Positions 9,084 through 17,787 of a DNA stretch of 64,000 nt are shown here, one piece after another. The translations under genes and the position numbers were made by a program. Positions within the stretch are counted from its first letter, which is position 1; each line of letters begins with the position of its first letter. The notes beneath the pieces are model-generated. The model was not told the DNA's origin and ran no database searches. It saw only the letters and a list, made by a program, of their open reading frames with translations. Origin of the DNA: Corynebacterium poyangense (GTDB taxonomy: Bacteria; Actinomycetota; Actinomycetes; Mycobacteriales; Mycobacteriaceae); contig NZ_CP046884.1 of NCBI RefSeq assembly GCF_014522205.1, positions 434,001 through 498,000 on the forward strand. Direction: 5' to 3'.

Positions 9084-11099
9084 CTACTTTTGTACGGGGT
9101 CTCTTCGCCCTAGCCGCACCTTCTTGACTTCTCTTCCGCTTTCTATATCTGCATCAGTGAAGCCAAAGAACCAGGTTAAGGTGAAAGCGACCACAAGTGC
9201 AGATAAGGAGGCTATCCAATAGCCCCAGAAGCTGAAATCTAAGCCGGTGGGGTTGACGAAGCTGGTAAAGCCGATGAAGGATCCGGTGAATCCCCACATG
9301 TTTACGTTGAAGAGGCCGGTGAGTAAGCCACCTACGGCGCCACCGATGGAGCCCATGATGAAGATACGACCGTATTTGAGGTTGACACCATACATGGCGG
9401 GCTCGGTAACTCCGCAGAACGCAGAAACAGCTGCTGGGCCGGCTAATGTCTTCATCTTTTGGTTCTTAGATTTGAGGAATACTGCCAGAACCGCACCACC
9501 TTGGGCCACCATGGTGGCGGAGATGATGGCGTTGAGTGGGGAGGAGCCAACGAGGGAAATATCTTGGGTGACGAGCGGTATGACAGCCCAGTGCAGACCG
9601 AAAATGACGAGAGACTGATAGAAACCGCCGATGAATAGGCCAGACAGGGTGGGCGAAAGATTATAAAGACCCTGGATGAGACTAGCGATTCCGGTAGAAA
9701 TAAACATGACGACCGGACCGAGAATCAAAATAACGGCAAGGGAAACAACCACAACTTCCACGAGGGGAAGAAGAATCATCCGAAGCGTGTTGGGGATGAC
9801 CTTTTTCAGCCACGGTTCAATGATAGAGGCCAGCCACGCTGCAGCGATGATCGGGAAGATGGAGTAGGTGTAGCTAGCCATGTGGTAGGGCAAGCCGAAA
9901 AAGTCAGAGTTTAGCGACATGCCCAACAGGGCGTGGTCACCCTCCTGGTGAGAGATGTCCACAAGCGAGGGGTAGCACAGCACCCCGCCCACGATGGCAA
10001 CCACAATTTGATCCGCGCCAAGCCTTCGAGCAGCGGTAAAGCCCACGAAAATCGGAAGGAAGAAGAACACTGCGTCGCTCATGGCGTTGATGAGGGTGTA
10101 GGTGGCAGCATCTTCACTAGTGAGATTGAAATTCACCAGAAGTGCCAAAACACCTTTGATAATGCCCGACGCTGCCAGGAGTCCGATCACCGGGATCATG
10201 GAACCGGTAATCACGCCGATCAGGGAGCTAAATCCAAATTTCATCCAGCCAAGGGCGGTAGTGGGGCGAGGTACAGCTGATTCGGGAGCAGCACTGCTTT
10301 CTCCGGAACCACCTAGTTGGGCTACCACGGCATCGTGGACATCTTCCACATCCGGGCCAATGACGACCTGATATTGTCCGCCTGCTTTCACTACTTCAAT
10401 CACATTGTCATCTGCCCGAACTGCCTCGTCATTAGCTAGGGTGTTGTCCTTGAGGTATAGCCGGACCCTGGTGATGCAGTGGGTGACACTACGGATATTT
10501 TCTGCGCCCCCGACGCCATGAATAATGCTCCAGGCGGTGGCGTCAAAACCAGAAAGCTCTGCCGGAGGTTGTGCGGTTGACGTGGCGACTTCGGTAGAAG
10601 ATGATTCCTGGGATGGGGGAGAGGCAGCGGACTGCTTCGGAAAAACCTCAGCTACGAGCTGTCCTCGTTCCGCCGGACCTTCTTTGACGTCGATATGATC
10701 CACCGTTTTTTTAGTGTTACTCACCGCAAGAACTGTGGTCGTTGAGTTTCCTGCCTTGGTGATAGCCGACGCATCCATGGTGCCGATCTTTTGGCCTGCT
10801 TCAACATAGTCCCCTTTGGCTACGGTGAGGTTAAAGGGCTCTCCGTTGAGCTCCACGGTATCTATCCCTAGATGCAGGATAAATTGGTATTTCTGGTCAG
10901 TAGCAATGCCAATAGCATGTCCGGTTTTCGCTACCATCATGACTTTGCCGCTCACTGGGGAGACAATGTCTCCGCCAGGGGTATCGGCAATTCCTAATCC
11001 TTCCCCCATGGTTCCTGCAGAAAAGACTGGATCAGGGACATCTTTTAGGGGGATAATGCGGCCCGAAATGGGACTTTGTACCGACAATGAGGTGCTCAT
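9084..11099 (-). CDS. PTS sugar transporter, fused EIIA-EIIB-EIIC (glucose/beta-glucoside/sucrose superfamily)
   Basis: 671-residue permease that imports and phosphorylates a sugar using phosphoenolpyruvate. Domain order is A-B-C. EIIA(Glc-type) comes first, with His61 (TGHAIG) and the phospho-accepting His76 (ILHLGIDTVELNG). A Pro/Ser-rich linker spans about 152-182. EIIB has the active Cys208 in THCITRVRLYL. EIIC runs from about residue 285 with some ten membrane segments and GVTEPAMYGVNLKYG. Many family members have order B-C-A, so the EIIA at the N-terminus is notable. The motifs fit beta-glucoside, sucrose or trehalose permeases; the sugar cannot be assigned. ATG 11099 follows GAGGAG. 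No glycosidase gene lies beside it. Confidence 0.9.
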   Translation of the reverse strand: MSTSLSVQSPISGRIIPLKDVPDPVFSAGTMGEGLGIADTPGGDIVSPVSGKVMMVAKTGHAIGIATDQKYQFILHLGIDTVELNGEPFNLTVAKGDYVEAGQKIGTMDASAITKAGNSTTTVLAVSNTKKTVDHIDVKEGPAERGQLVAEVFPKQSAASPPSQESSSTEVATSTAQPPAELSGFDATAWSIIHGVGGAENIRSVTHCITRVRLYLKDNTLANDEAVRADDNVIEVVKAGGQYQVVIGPDVEDVHDAVVAQLGGSGESSAAPESAVPRPTTALGWMKFGFSSLIGVITGSMIPVIGLLAASGIIKGVLALLVNFNLTSEDAATYTLINAMSDAVFFFLPIFVGFTAARRLGADQIVVAIVGGVLCYPSLVDISHQEGDHALLGMSLNSDFFGLPYHMASYTYSIFPIIAAAWLASIIEPWLKKVIPNTLRMILLPLVEVVVVSLAVILILGPVVMFISTGIASLIQGLYNLSPTLSGLFIGGFYQSLVIFGLHWAVIPLVTQDISLVGSSPLNAIISATMVAQGGAVLAVFLKSKNQKMKTLAGPAAVSAFCGVTEPAMYGVNLKYGRIFIMGSIGGAVGGLLTGLFNVNMWGFTGSFIGFTSFVNPTGLDFSFWGYWIASLSALVVAFTLTWFFGFTDADIESGREVKKVRLGRRDPVQK

Positions 11100-11231
11100 A
11101 TAAAGTGCTCCTCCTCAGGTTTACATGTTGACCTACACCACATTAGCGGTTTTTTATGATGGTTGGATAGGGAGAAGTATCAAGATGCGACTCTCAGAGG
11201 TGTGCAATATTTGTCAAAAATAGGCACTAAG

Positions 11232-11260
11232 TTGCGCATCATTGGGTGTTCTACTAAAGT
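11232..11260 (+). promoter_or_regulatory. Promoter of rplJ-rplL
   Basis: TTGCGC (11232-11237), 17-base spacer, TAAAGT (11255-11260). The same -35 sequence and spacing appear before rpoB at 22355. It lies about 240 bases ahead of rplJ, leaving a long untranslated leader. Confidence 0.65.
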
Positions 11261-11289
11261 ATCTTCCGAAGTTTGAACAGCAGCCCATA

Positions 11290-11502
11290 ACAAAGGGAGG
11301 CTGAGCTCAAGTTTCACCGAAGACCGTCGGTTGACCCCACGCTGTTGGGGTCCGAAGGAACTGTGAAGGCAGTTCGCCCACGCAGGAGTCACTTTGAGCA
11401 TCACACGGAAGTGTGTTGCGCCCTGTGCTCTTGCACGGGGCTTTTCTTATGAGATGCCCCGGCGGATCAAGAACACACTGAAGAGAGGAAGGAGGCGAAG
11501 TA
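11290..11502 (+). promoter_or_regulatory. L10-type leader of rplJ-rplL with terminator-like hairpin
   Basis: Long 5' leader with several complementary stretches. Near its end GCCCTGTGC (11420-11428) pairs with GCACGGGGC (11433-11441), followed by TTTTCTTA, a terminator-like stem. The L10-(L12)4 complex binds such leaders and represses its own operon in many bacteria. The position and the long leader match that system; the exact kink-turn was not verified by folding. Confidence 0.6.
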
Positions 11503-12021
11503 ATGGCAAACCCGAAGAATGAGGCGGCTCTTGCTGAACTCAAGAACCGTTTCTCCGAGGCGGACAGCATTTTGCTGACCGAGTACCGCGGGCTGAGCGT
11601 CGCTCAGACCACTGAGTTGCGTACGGCTTTAGGTGCTGACGTCCAGTACTCCGTCGCCAAGAACACCCTGATCAAGTTGGCAGCTAAAGATGCCAACATT
11701 GAGGGCATCGACGACCTCTTGACCGGTCCTACTGCGGTTGCTTTTGTTAAAGGCGAAGCAGTGGACGCCGCTAAAGCGATGAAGAAGTTCTCCGACGAGA
11801 ACAAGGCTTTCATCGTTAAAGGCGGCTACATGGACGGCAGCGCTCTGAGTGCTGATGAGGTCAAGGCTCTCGCCGATCTCGATAACCGCGAGACCACGCT
11901 GGCAAAGCTGGCTGGTGCCATGAAGGGCAGTCTGGCAAAGGCCGCAGGCCTGTTCAATGCTCCCGCTTCTCAGGTCGCACGTCTGGCTGCGGCTCTGGAA
12001 GAAAAGAAGCAGGACGCTTAA
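11503..12021 (+). CDS. rplJ: 50S ribosomal protein L10
   Basis: Scaffold of the L7/L12 stalk. 172 residues from ATG 11503, preceded by GGAAGGAGG. The N-terminal rRNA-binding domain has [17 protein letters not shown] and [13 protein letters not shown]. The C-terminal helix (about residues 135-170) that carries L12 dimers is present. rplL follows 90 bases downstream. Confidence 0.97.
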   Translation: MANPKNEAALAELKNRFSEADSILLTEYRGLSVAQTTELRTALGADVQYSVAKNTLIKLAAKDANIEGIDDLLTGPTAVAFVKGEAVDAAKAMKKFSDENKAFIVKGGYMDGSALSADEVKALADLDNRETTLAKLAGAMKGSLAKAAGLFNAPASQVARLAAALEEKKQDA

Positions 12022-12111
12022 GTCTGCTACCACGCAGTTTGTTAAGACACAATTACACACTTCCCGGGATGGCGGCGTAACCCGCTAGCCCGACTATGAA
12101 AGGACACTATT

Positions 12112-12495
12112 ATGGCTAAGCTCACCAAGGACGAGCTCATCGAGGCCTTCAAGGAAATGACCCTGCTGGAGCTCTCCGAATTCGTTAAGGAATTTGAAGA
12201 GGTATTCGACGTCACCGCTGCTGCTCCGGTTGCTGCTGTTGCTGCTGCTCCCGGTGCTGATGCTGCTCCGGCTGAAGAGCAGACCGAGTTCGACGTTGTT
12301 CTCGAGGATGCTGGCGCCAAGAAGATCGGTGTTATTAAGGCTGTCCGCGAGATCGTTTCCGGCCTGGGACTGAAGGAAGCTAAGGAACTGGTTGAGTCCG
12401 CTCCTAAGGCTATCCTCGAAGGTGCTTCCAAGGAAGACGCCGACGCTGCTAAGGCTAAGCTGGAAGACGCTGGCGCTAAGGTTACCCTCAAGTAA
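12112..12495 (+). CDS. rplL: 50S ribosomal protein L7/L12
   Basis: Stalk protein that recruits translational GTPases. 127 residues. The N-terminal dimerisation helices ([22 protein letters not shown]) are followed by an Ala/Pro-rich hinge (about 40-58) and the globular C-terminal domain with [11 protein letters not shown] and [16 protein letters not shown] 12112 follows GAAAGGACA. Confidence 0.97.
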   Translation: MAKLTKDELIEAFKEMTLLELSEFVKEFEEVFDVTAAAPVAAVAAAPGADAAPAEEQTEFDVVLEDAGAKKIGVIKAVREIVSGLGLKEAKELVESAPKAILEGASKEDADAAKAKLEDAGAKVTLK

Positions 12496-12517
12496 TCACG
12501 TCGCTCTTTTGAGCCTT

Positions 12518-12551
12518 ACTCCCGCTGCTATCATGCAGTCGGGGGTTTTCT
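12518..12551 (+). terminator. Intrinsic terminator after rplL
   Basis: CTCCCG-CTGC (12519-12528) pairs with GCAG-TCGGGGG (12535-12545) around a short loop, followed by TTTTC. It ends the rplJ-rplL unit. Confidence 0.82.
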
Positions 12552-12694
12552 TATGTGCTCAGCATGTCCGGCTTCTGTGATCGTCGGACATGCCTTGTGC
12601 AGTCTGCCCGGTGTGGAACACAAGTTGTGATCTACTTAACTTTCTGAATAATTGATTTTATATCCTAATTAAGTCAATTCAGCACGCGCTCTGA

Positions 12695-12904
12695 TGGAGT
12701 GCCCTCGATCCAAAGGAAGGTGTGCAACGAGCCAAAGATGTCGCCGCCAAGATTGACACCGGAATGATCCACGTCAACTTGGGACAGGCTTTCAGCCCGC
12801 CCCTGCCGTTCGGAGGAATTAAGAACTCCGGATTTGGTCGTGAGCTGTTCACTCTGGACATGGATGAGTTTGTCAACAAGCAAACCTTCTACGTCAACGA
12901 CTAA
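12695..12904 (+). pseudogene. C-terminal remnant of an aldehyde dehydrogenase
   Basis: About 70 codons in frame, ending at TAA 12904. The peptide DTGMIHVNLGQAFSPPLPFG and the next residues GGIKNSGFGRE, DEFVNKQTFYV are the C-terminal signature of NAD(P)-dependent aldehyde dehydrogenases of the succinate-semialdehyde type. The family is usually 450-500 residues. Upstream of about 12695 the frame hits a stop (TGA 12692) and no catalytic Cys/Glu region is found anywhere nearby. A full terminator still follows. It is most likely a deletion remnant left when the neighbouring island arrived or was rearranged. Confidence 0.85.
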
Positions 12905-12918
12905 CACTGGCGACGCAC

Positions 12919-12959
12919 ACCGCCCCTCAGGAATACATCCTGTGGGCGGTTTCTTTTAT
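12919..12959 (+). terminator. Intrinsic terminator after the aldehyde dehydrogenase remnant
   Basis: ACCGCCC (12919-12925) / GGGCGGT (12944-12950) with an inner CAGGA/TCCTG stem, followed by TTCTTTT. It is the preserved terminator of the lost gene. Confidence 0.8.
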
Positions 12960-13063
12960 CTGCGCGACGTCTATCTATCTTGTAGCGCAGTTTCACAATC
13001 CCGTTGTATCTCCAGGGGAGTATAAAGCTGTCGCGGTCTTCTGCCAAGAAGAATCAGAGGTGA

Positions 13064-14695
13064 TCAAGCTTGGTAGCGGACCTCGCCGTTAATAATCGTG
13101 GTCATCACATTAATACCGCCGAATTCCGAAGAATCAACTGCCAGAGGGTTTTTGTCGAGGACCACAATATCAGCCAAATATCCGGACTTGATCTTTCCCT
13201 TTTTATGGGCGCTACCGGTAGCGGCGGCAGAGCCCTCACAATAAGCAGTCAAAGCTTGGAAAGCACTAATGCGATCATCAGGTGCATAGACATTAGAGCT
13301 TGCCGTGAGGCGTTCGACAAAAGACTGGATGACTAAAAGCGGATTCCCATCCGCAACTGGACGATCAGAACTACCAGGAAGAATTGCCCCCGCTTTGAGT
13401 AATCGTGCTGCGGGATATGAATGAAATACCCGCTCAGGTCCAATCAGCCGGGCCATATGATCACCAAATTCCTTAATAAACCGAGGCTGCGGAACTAAGG
13501 CAATACCTAACTCGGCGATTTGAGCGATATGCTTGTCAGAACAAACCCCACCATGCTCAATTCGGTGAGGTATACGAGGTCGGCCATATCGGTGACTAGC
13601 TTCGGAGATAGTATCTATCGCAAAATCTACAGCCGCATCACCTAAAGCATGGATCGCCAAACTCCAACCGTTTGCAGCTGCGGACAAGGCGGTTTTCCTC
13701 ATGAGATCAGGGTCATCCTGGAAATAACCGCGATTATTTCCGCATTGACAATAGTTCTCCTCCATAGCTGCAGTGCCTCCCAAAATGGAGCCGTCGCTAA
13801 AGATCTTTGTCGGGCCAATTTCTAAGAAATCATCACCGAAACCTGAATGAATGCCAGTATCTAAGCCAAAACCGGACGGATCATCTGGATGGCTTTGAAT
13901 GGAATGAAGCGCATCAATGGTTATCATTACTTGGCTTCTATGCTTGATATTGCCATTTCGATATCCTCGCTGGTAAGCAGCGAGTTCCATGGGGCTATGG
14001 CCAATCCACCCCCCAGCTATCCCAGCGTCAGTAACTGAAGTGATGCCTTGTTTTATATACACGTCAGAGGCAGCAACTAAAGACTTCTCGATATAGCCTA
14101 AAGGCTCGGGTTGCAATAGATTATTGACCGACCGCATGGCATTTTCTTCAAGGAGACCAGTTGGGCGGCCTTCTTGATCGCAAACGATTCGGCCACCTTC
14201 GATCTCCATGGAACAGTTTTCGCGTACTCCAGCGCGCTCTAAGGTCTCTGAGTTTACGGTTAATGCATGGCCCGAATTATGCTTGATGACGAGGGGGCGT
14301 CCGTTGCAGCATTTATCCAACTGAACAATGTCTACCTTTCCATCTGCTAGTGCTGATGGAGTAAAGCCAGAAGCAATAATCCACTCATCATTCTGCGTAT
14401 TTGCGGCTTCTTGTAGTTGCTGATAGACATCAGCAGTCTCTTGTGCGTCTGAGAGATCGATTTCCAATAGTGTTTGTCCGAACCACACACTGTGGGCATG
14501 GGCATCGTGGAAACCGGGAAAGGCATATTTCCCATCAGCATCGAAGTATTTTTGTGATCCCATCGCTGATCCGGAGGGGGCGATATCGATGATTCTTCCT
14601 TCCCACACAGCGATGTCGAATAGCTCGTCACGATCTGGTTGAGATGGATTCGATAAAGGTAGATGCGCATTTTTAATGACTAAATCTGCCAGCAT
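13064..14695 (-). CDS. Amidohydrolase family 3 protein (YtcJ / N-substituted formamide deformylase-like)
   Basis: 543 residues from ATG 14695, which has AGGAGG 5 bases upstream; the longer frame to 14761 lacks this. Metal-dependent hydrolase fold: an N-terminal beta-sandwich (LADLVIKNAHL), the metal-binding FHDAHAHS near residue 75, then LAIHALGDAAVD and RIEHGGVCSD (His ligands). At the C-terminus LPGSSDRPVADGNP and an amidohydrolase tail ADIVVLDKNPL follow. The family hydrolyses amides or formamides; the substrate is unknown. It diverges from an MHS transporter and shares a putative operator with the amidase at 16374. Confidence 0.85.
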   Translation of the reverse strand: MLADLVIKNAHLPLSNPSQPDRDELFDIAVWEGRIIDIAPSGSAMGSQKYFDADGKYAFPGFHDAHAHSVWFGQTLLEIDLSDAQETADVYQQLQEAANTQNDEWIIASGFTPSALADGKVDIVQLDKCCNGRPLVIKHNSGHALTVNSETLERAGVRENCSMEIEGGRIVCDQEGRPTGLLEENAMRSVNNLLQPEPLGYIEKSLVAASDVYIKQGITSVTDAGIAGGWIGHSPMELAAYQRGYRNGNIKHRSQVMITIDALHSIQSHPDDPSGFGLDTGIHSGFGDDFLEIGPTKIFSDGSILGGTAAMEENYCQCGNNRGYFQDDPDLMRKTALSAAANGWSLAIHALGDAAVDFAIDTISEASHRYGRPRIPHRIEHGGVCSDKHIAQIAELGIALVPQPRFIKEFGDHMARLIGPERVFHSYPAARLLKAGAILPGSSDRPVADGNPLLVIQSFVERLTASSNVYAPDDRISAFQALTAYCEGSAAATGSAHKKGKIKSGYLADIVVLDKNPLAVDSSEFGGINVMTTIINGEVRYQA

Positions 14696-14717
14696 GGATC
14701 CTCCTAATGAATTTAGG

Positions 14718-14729
14718 GTCAAAATTAAC
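14718..14729. promoter_or_regulatory. Putative operator GTCAAAATTAAC
   Basis: Twelve bases, 23 bases upstream of the amidohydrolase start, matching GTTAAAATTAAC at 17650-17661 upstream of the second amidase gene in 11 of 12 positions. A weaker look-alike (GTTGAAATTAGG) is at 14848-14859. The rest of 14696-15044 is AT-rich divergent promoter DNA with no gene seen in it. Confidence 0.4.
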
Positions 14730-15044
14730 ATGGGCACGTGGATTGTCAATAGTTCATACAACTACTAATGCACAAAATATCACCCTGCATGATGGGGAAA
14801 TAGATGGAAGAAAATAACGAGATAAATAGTTTTACATGCAGTTTTAGGTTGAAATTAGGGGGAAGAAGCGAAAAGGATAGCAAGGGTTAGGGGAGTTATT
14901 TGTGCAAAAGCCAAAAAATTACTTGAGAATCTGTTGCGATATCCACGAATTTCTATCGAGTGTTCCATATCACTTTTCTCCAGGCTAGGCTCAGAGAAAA
15001 CTCAAACCTGAACAATCAAGGTTGAGAGTCTGAAGGAGCTGATC

Positions 15045-16370
15045 ATGACAACGTCCTCACGTCCTCTATCCACGACACATGAAGTAGAAGCCAAAGAAGT
15101 ACGCAAAATTGCATTCTCGGCTTTCATCGGAACCGCCTTAGAGTGGTATGATTTCTTCCTTTTCGGAACAGCATCAGCCTTGGTCTTTAATCACCTGTAC
15201 TTTGCCGGAAATGCCCCAGCTACAGCAACCCTCGCGTCTTTCGCAGCCTTCGGTGTGGGCTTTTTAGCCAGACCTCTAGGTGCAGTGTTCTTCGGGAAAC
15301 TAGGGGATAAGTGGGGGCGAAGACCCGCACTAATACTATCGATCGTGGTCATCGGTCTAGCTACCGGTTTAGTAGGATGCTTGCCGGATTATTTCAGCAT
15401 AGGAATCGCAGCTCCGATCCTCTTGACGGCGCTTCGCCTCTTCCAAGGGGTAGCTGTAGGTGGCGAATGGGGTGGAGCCACTACCTTAGCCATTGAACAC
15501 GCTCCAGCCCGAAAACGTGGCCGCTACGCTGCGCTGGTGCAAATGGGTTCACCCATCGGCACACTCATGTCTAGCGGTGCTTTCGCACTGGTCTTTATGC
15601 TTCCAGCGGAAACAGTAGATGTGTGGGGATGGCGTTTACCCTTCCTCGCCGCGTTTCCCTTTTTGGGAATAGCATTATGGATTCGACTCCAAGTAGAGGA
15701 GTCTCCGGTTTTTCAACAACTGGCAGAAGAAGCAGAAGAGAATCAGGGTTCTCTTGCAGAACTGTTTCGCGGCTATACCCCCCAGATATTCTGGGCAACC
15801 TGCGCTGCCTTGCTAGGAATCGGTGGGTTCTTCGTCATGACCACCTATATTTTGAGTTATGGTACTACGGTTCTTGGATTAGAAAGACAATCTTTGGTCA
15901 ATGCGACAGTAATAGCAGCAGCAGTTGAAATATTCATTCTGCTTATTTTCGGTAGAGTCGCAGAACGACTTGGCGCCCACAAAGTCATTGTCGTCGGTGG
16001 TGCTCTAACAGCAATTTTTGCCTGGCCAATATGGAAGTTGATTGACACAGGTAATCTCATCTTTGTTTCTTTAGCGATTGTGGTAGGAATTTCTTTGGTG
16101 AGTATTCCGTATGCGGTGATTGGTGTACTCCTCGGGCACATGTTCGAGGCGAAATTGAGGTACACGGGAATGGCTATTAGCTATAACTTTTCTGGGGCAA
16201 TAGCTGGTTTACTTCCGTTTATCGCCACATGGATGAATGGGTTTTATGAGAAGCAGTCATCTACCCCGGCGATTATTATTCTCATTGCTATCTCCTTGTT
16301 GACTATGGTGGGCGGGATCTATGGAGGGCGCCACTATATCACCGACGATGTGCAGGTTAAAGAAGCGTGA
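15045..16370 (+). CDS. MFS transporter, metabolite:H+ symporter (MHS) family
   Basis: 441-residue, 12-TM secondary transporter. The N-terminus IAFSAFIGTALEWYDFFLFGTASALVFN is the hallmark of MHS symporters (shikimate, alpha-ketoglutarate, proline/betaine type). GKLGDKWGRRPAL is the loop 2-3 motif of the major facilitator superfamily. ATG 15045 follows GAAGGAG. It is divergent from one amidohydrolase and ends three bases from the convergent end of another, so it probably imports their substrate or a related carboxylate. Confidence 0.9.
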   Translation: MTTSSRPLSTTHEVEAKEVRKIAFSAFIGTALEWYDFFLFGTASALVFNHLYFAGNAPATATLASFAAFGVGFLARPLGAVFFGKLGDKWGRRPALILSIVVIGLATGLVGCLPDYFSIGIAAPILLTALRLFQGVAVGGEWGGATTLAIEHAPARKRGRYAALVQMGSPIGTLMSSGAFALVFMLPAETVDVWGWRLPFLAAFPFLGIALWIRLQVEESPVFQQLAEEAEENQGSLAELFRGYTPQIFWATCAALLGIGGFFVMTTYILSYGTTVLGLERQSLVNATVIAAAVEIFILLIFGRVAERLGAHKVIVVGGALTAIFAWPIWKLIDTGNLIFVSLAIVVGISLVSIPYAVIGVLLGHMFEAKLRYTGMAISYNFSGAIAGLLPFIATWMNGFYEKQSSTPAIIILIAISLLTMVGGIYGGRHYITDDVQVKEA

Positions 16371-16373
16371 TTG

Positions 16374-17612
16374 TTAAGCTAGACCGTCTGTGACAAGTGT
16401 GCTGAGCACCTCGACTAAGAAATCCCGTCCGGCTAGTAAGTCATCTGGTTTCGTAAATTCCCTTTCGTTATGAGAAATACCTTCCACACTCGGTACGAAC
16501 AGCATAACTGTCGGGCATAAATCTTTTAGATTAGTGGAATCATGCCCAGCCACTGTTTGTACTTTGGCATAAGAGATACCCATCTCCTCCGCGATATGTT
16601 GAGTCAGGTTTATCCCTTCAGCACAATAGGGAGATAGCTCCCAGGAGTGAGTAAGATTTTTCTCCACTCTGACCGACGCCTCTTTTTCGACGTTGTCTAG
16701 GATTTTTTCCAGAGCTAAGACCGCCCAATCGAGAGCCTCTGAGGAAGGTGAGCGCAAATCAACGTTAATTGTGGTTTCGCGAGAAATAGTGACCGGAGAA
16801 TTAGGTAAAACTTTAATATGGGAGACCGAGGCCTGTAATAGCTCCTTCTGGCACCGCTCTGCTAAACGTCGAACTTCGGTAATGACAAGGGCAGCACCAA
16901 ATAGGGCATCTTTGCGGTCTGCAATCAACGTGGATCCGGTATGTGCTTGTTCTCCAATCACCCGAACCGTGAATTTTCGGGCTCCCCAGGTTTCGGTAAC
17001 TAAGCCAATTTGTTTACCTAGATTTTCCAGATTTCTTCCCTGCTCCACATGAATTTCGGCGTAGCTTATCGGAGTGGGGAAAGTGAATTTCCCTTTGAAT
17101 CCGTGTGCAGTTAATTCCGCGTCTACGCTTGTTCCGCGGTCATCGGTGCTTGCTTGGGCTTCATCGAGCGAAAGCTTAGAGCAATACACGCCACTGCCCA
17201 TCATCGAAGGGCTAAAGCGTGAACCTTCTTCGTTAAACCAATTTACGACTGCAAGGTTGTATTTTGGGTGAAGTGCCTCCATAGAAGCTTGGTAACCTAA
17301 TAGGCTGGCGGCTGAAGCGGCGGCCAATACCCCATAGGATCCATCAAATTTTCCCGCTAATGGCTGGGAATCTAAATGGGAACCGCACAGAACATACGGA
17401 GCTCCAGGATAAAATTCCAAAAGCCCGAATTGATTTCCGATTGGATCGTATTCCACCTGGAAATGGTGAGCTTCGAGCCATTGATGAAACCATCGCCTAG
17501 CCTCGGCATCTGCATCTGTTGCTGCTTGCCTATCAATCCCTCCGCCTGGGGTGGCGCCAAATTGCGACATAGCCGCAAAGTCACTGAAAAAGGTGTCTTG
17601 CCACGAGGTCAT
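16374..17612 (-). CDS. Zn-dependent M20-type amidase / N-carbamoyl-L-amino-acid hydrolase family
   Basis: 412 residues. Metal ligands of the M20/hydantoinase-carbamoylase (AmaB, allantoate amidohydrolase) family are visible: LCGSHLDSQPLAGKFDG near 97 (His, Asp), NWFNEEGSRF near 131 (Glu-Glu), AEIHVEQGRNLE near 190 (His) and TVAGHDSTNL near 355 (His). The dimerisation domain with GEQAHTGSTLI is in place. It cleaves an N-carbamoyl, ureido or amide bond. Flanked by an MHS transporter and a divergent PucR-type activator, it may belong to ureide, hydantoin or similar catabolism. Confidence 0.88.
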   Translation of the reverse strand: MTSWQDTFFSDFAAMSQFGATPGGGIDRQAATDADAEARRWFHQWLEAHHFQVEYDPIGNQFGLLEFYPGAPYVLCGSHLDSQPLAGKFDGSYGVLAAASAASLLGYQASMEALHPKYNLAVVNWFNEEGSRFSPSMMGSGVYCSKLSLDEAQASTDDRGTSVDAELTAHGFKGKFTFPTPISYAEIHVEQGRNLENLGKQIGLVTETWGARKFTVRVIGEQAHTGSTLIADRKDALFGAALVITEVRRLAERCQKELLQASVSHIKVLPNSPVTISRETTINVDLRSPSSEALDWAVLALEKILDNVEKEASVRVEKNLTHSWELSPYCAEGINLTQHIAEEMGISYAKVQTVAGHDSTNLKDLCPTVMLFVPSVEGISHNEREFTKPDDLLAGRDFLVEVLSTLVTDGLA

Positions 17613-17649
17613 TGCTCATCCTCCACGGTTATATTGTCAGGCCTTGAAA

Positions 17650-17688
17650 GTTAAAATTAACAAAATTGTGCGATTACCTTTAGTAATC
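17650..17688. promoter_or_regulatory. Two inverted repeats in the amidase/pucR divergent promoter
   Basis: GTTAA-AA-TTAAC (17650-17661) and GATTAC-CTTTA-GTAATC (17672-17688) lie side by side between the divergent starts at 17612 and 17788. The first is nearly identical to a site at 14718-14729. They are candidate binding sites for the adjacent PucR-like regulator. Confidence 0.45.
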
Positions 17689-17787
17689 TAGCTATTTCTC
17701 CGCTAAAAGCTGGAAAATTCTGCAATAAGATAGGCATGTGCACATTTTTGCCACTTTTCATGCGAGAGCGGTTAAGGAGGGTTCGTG

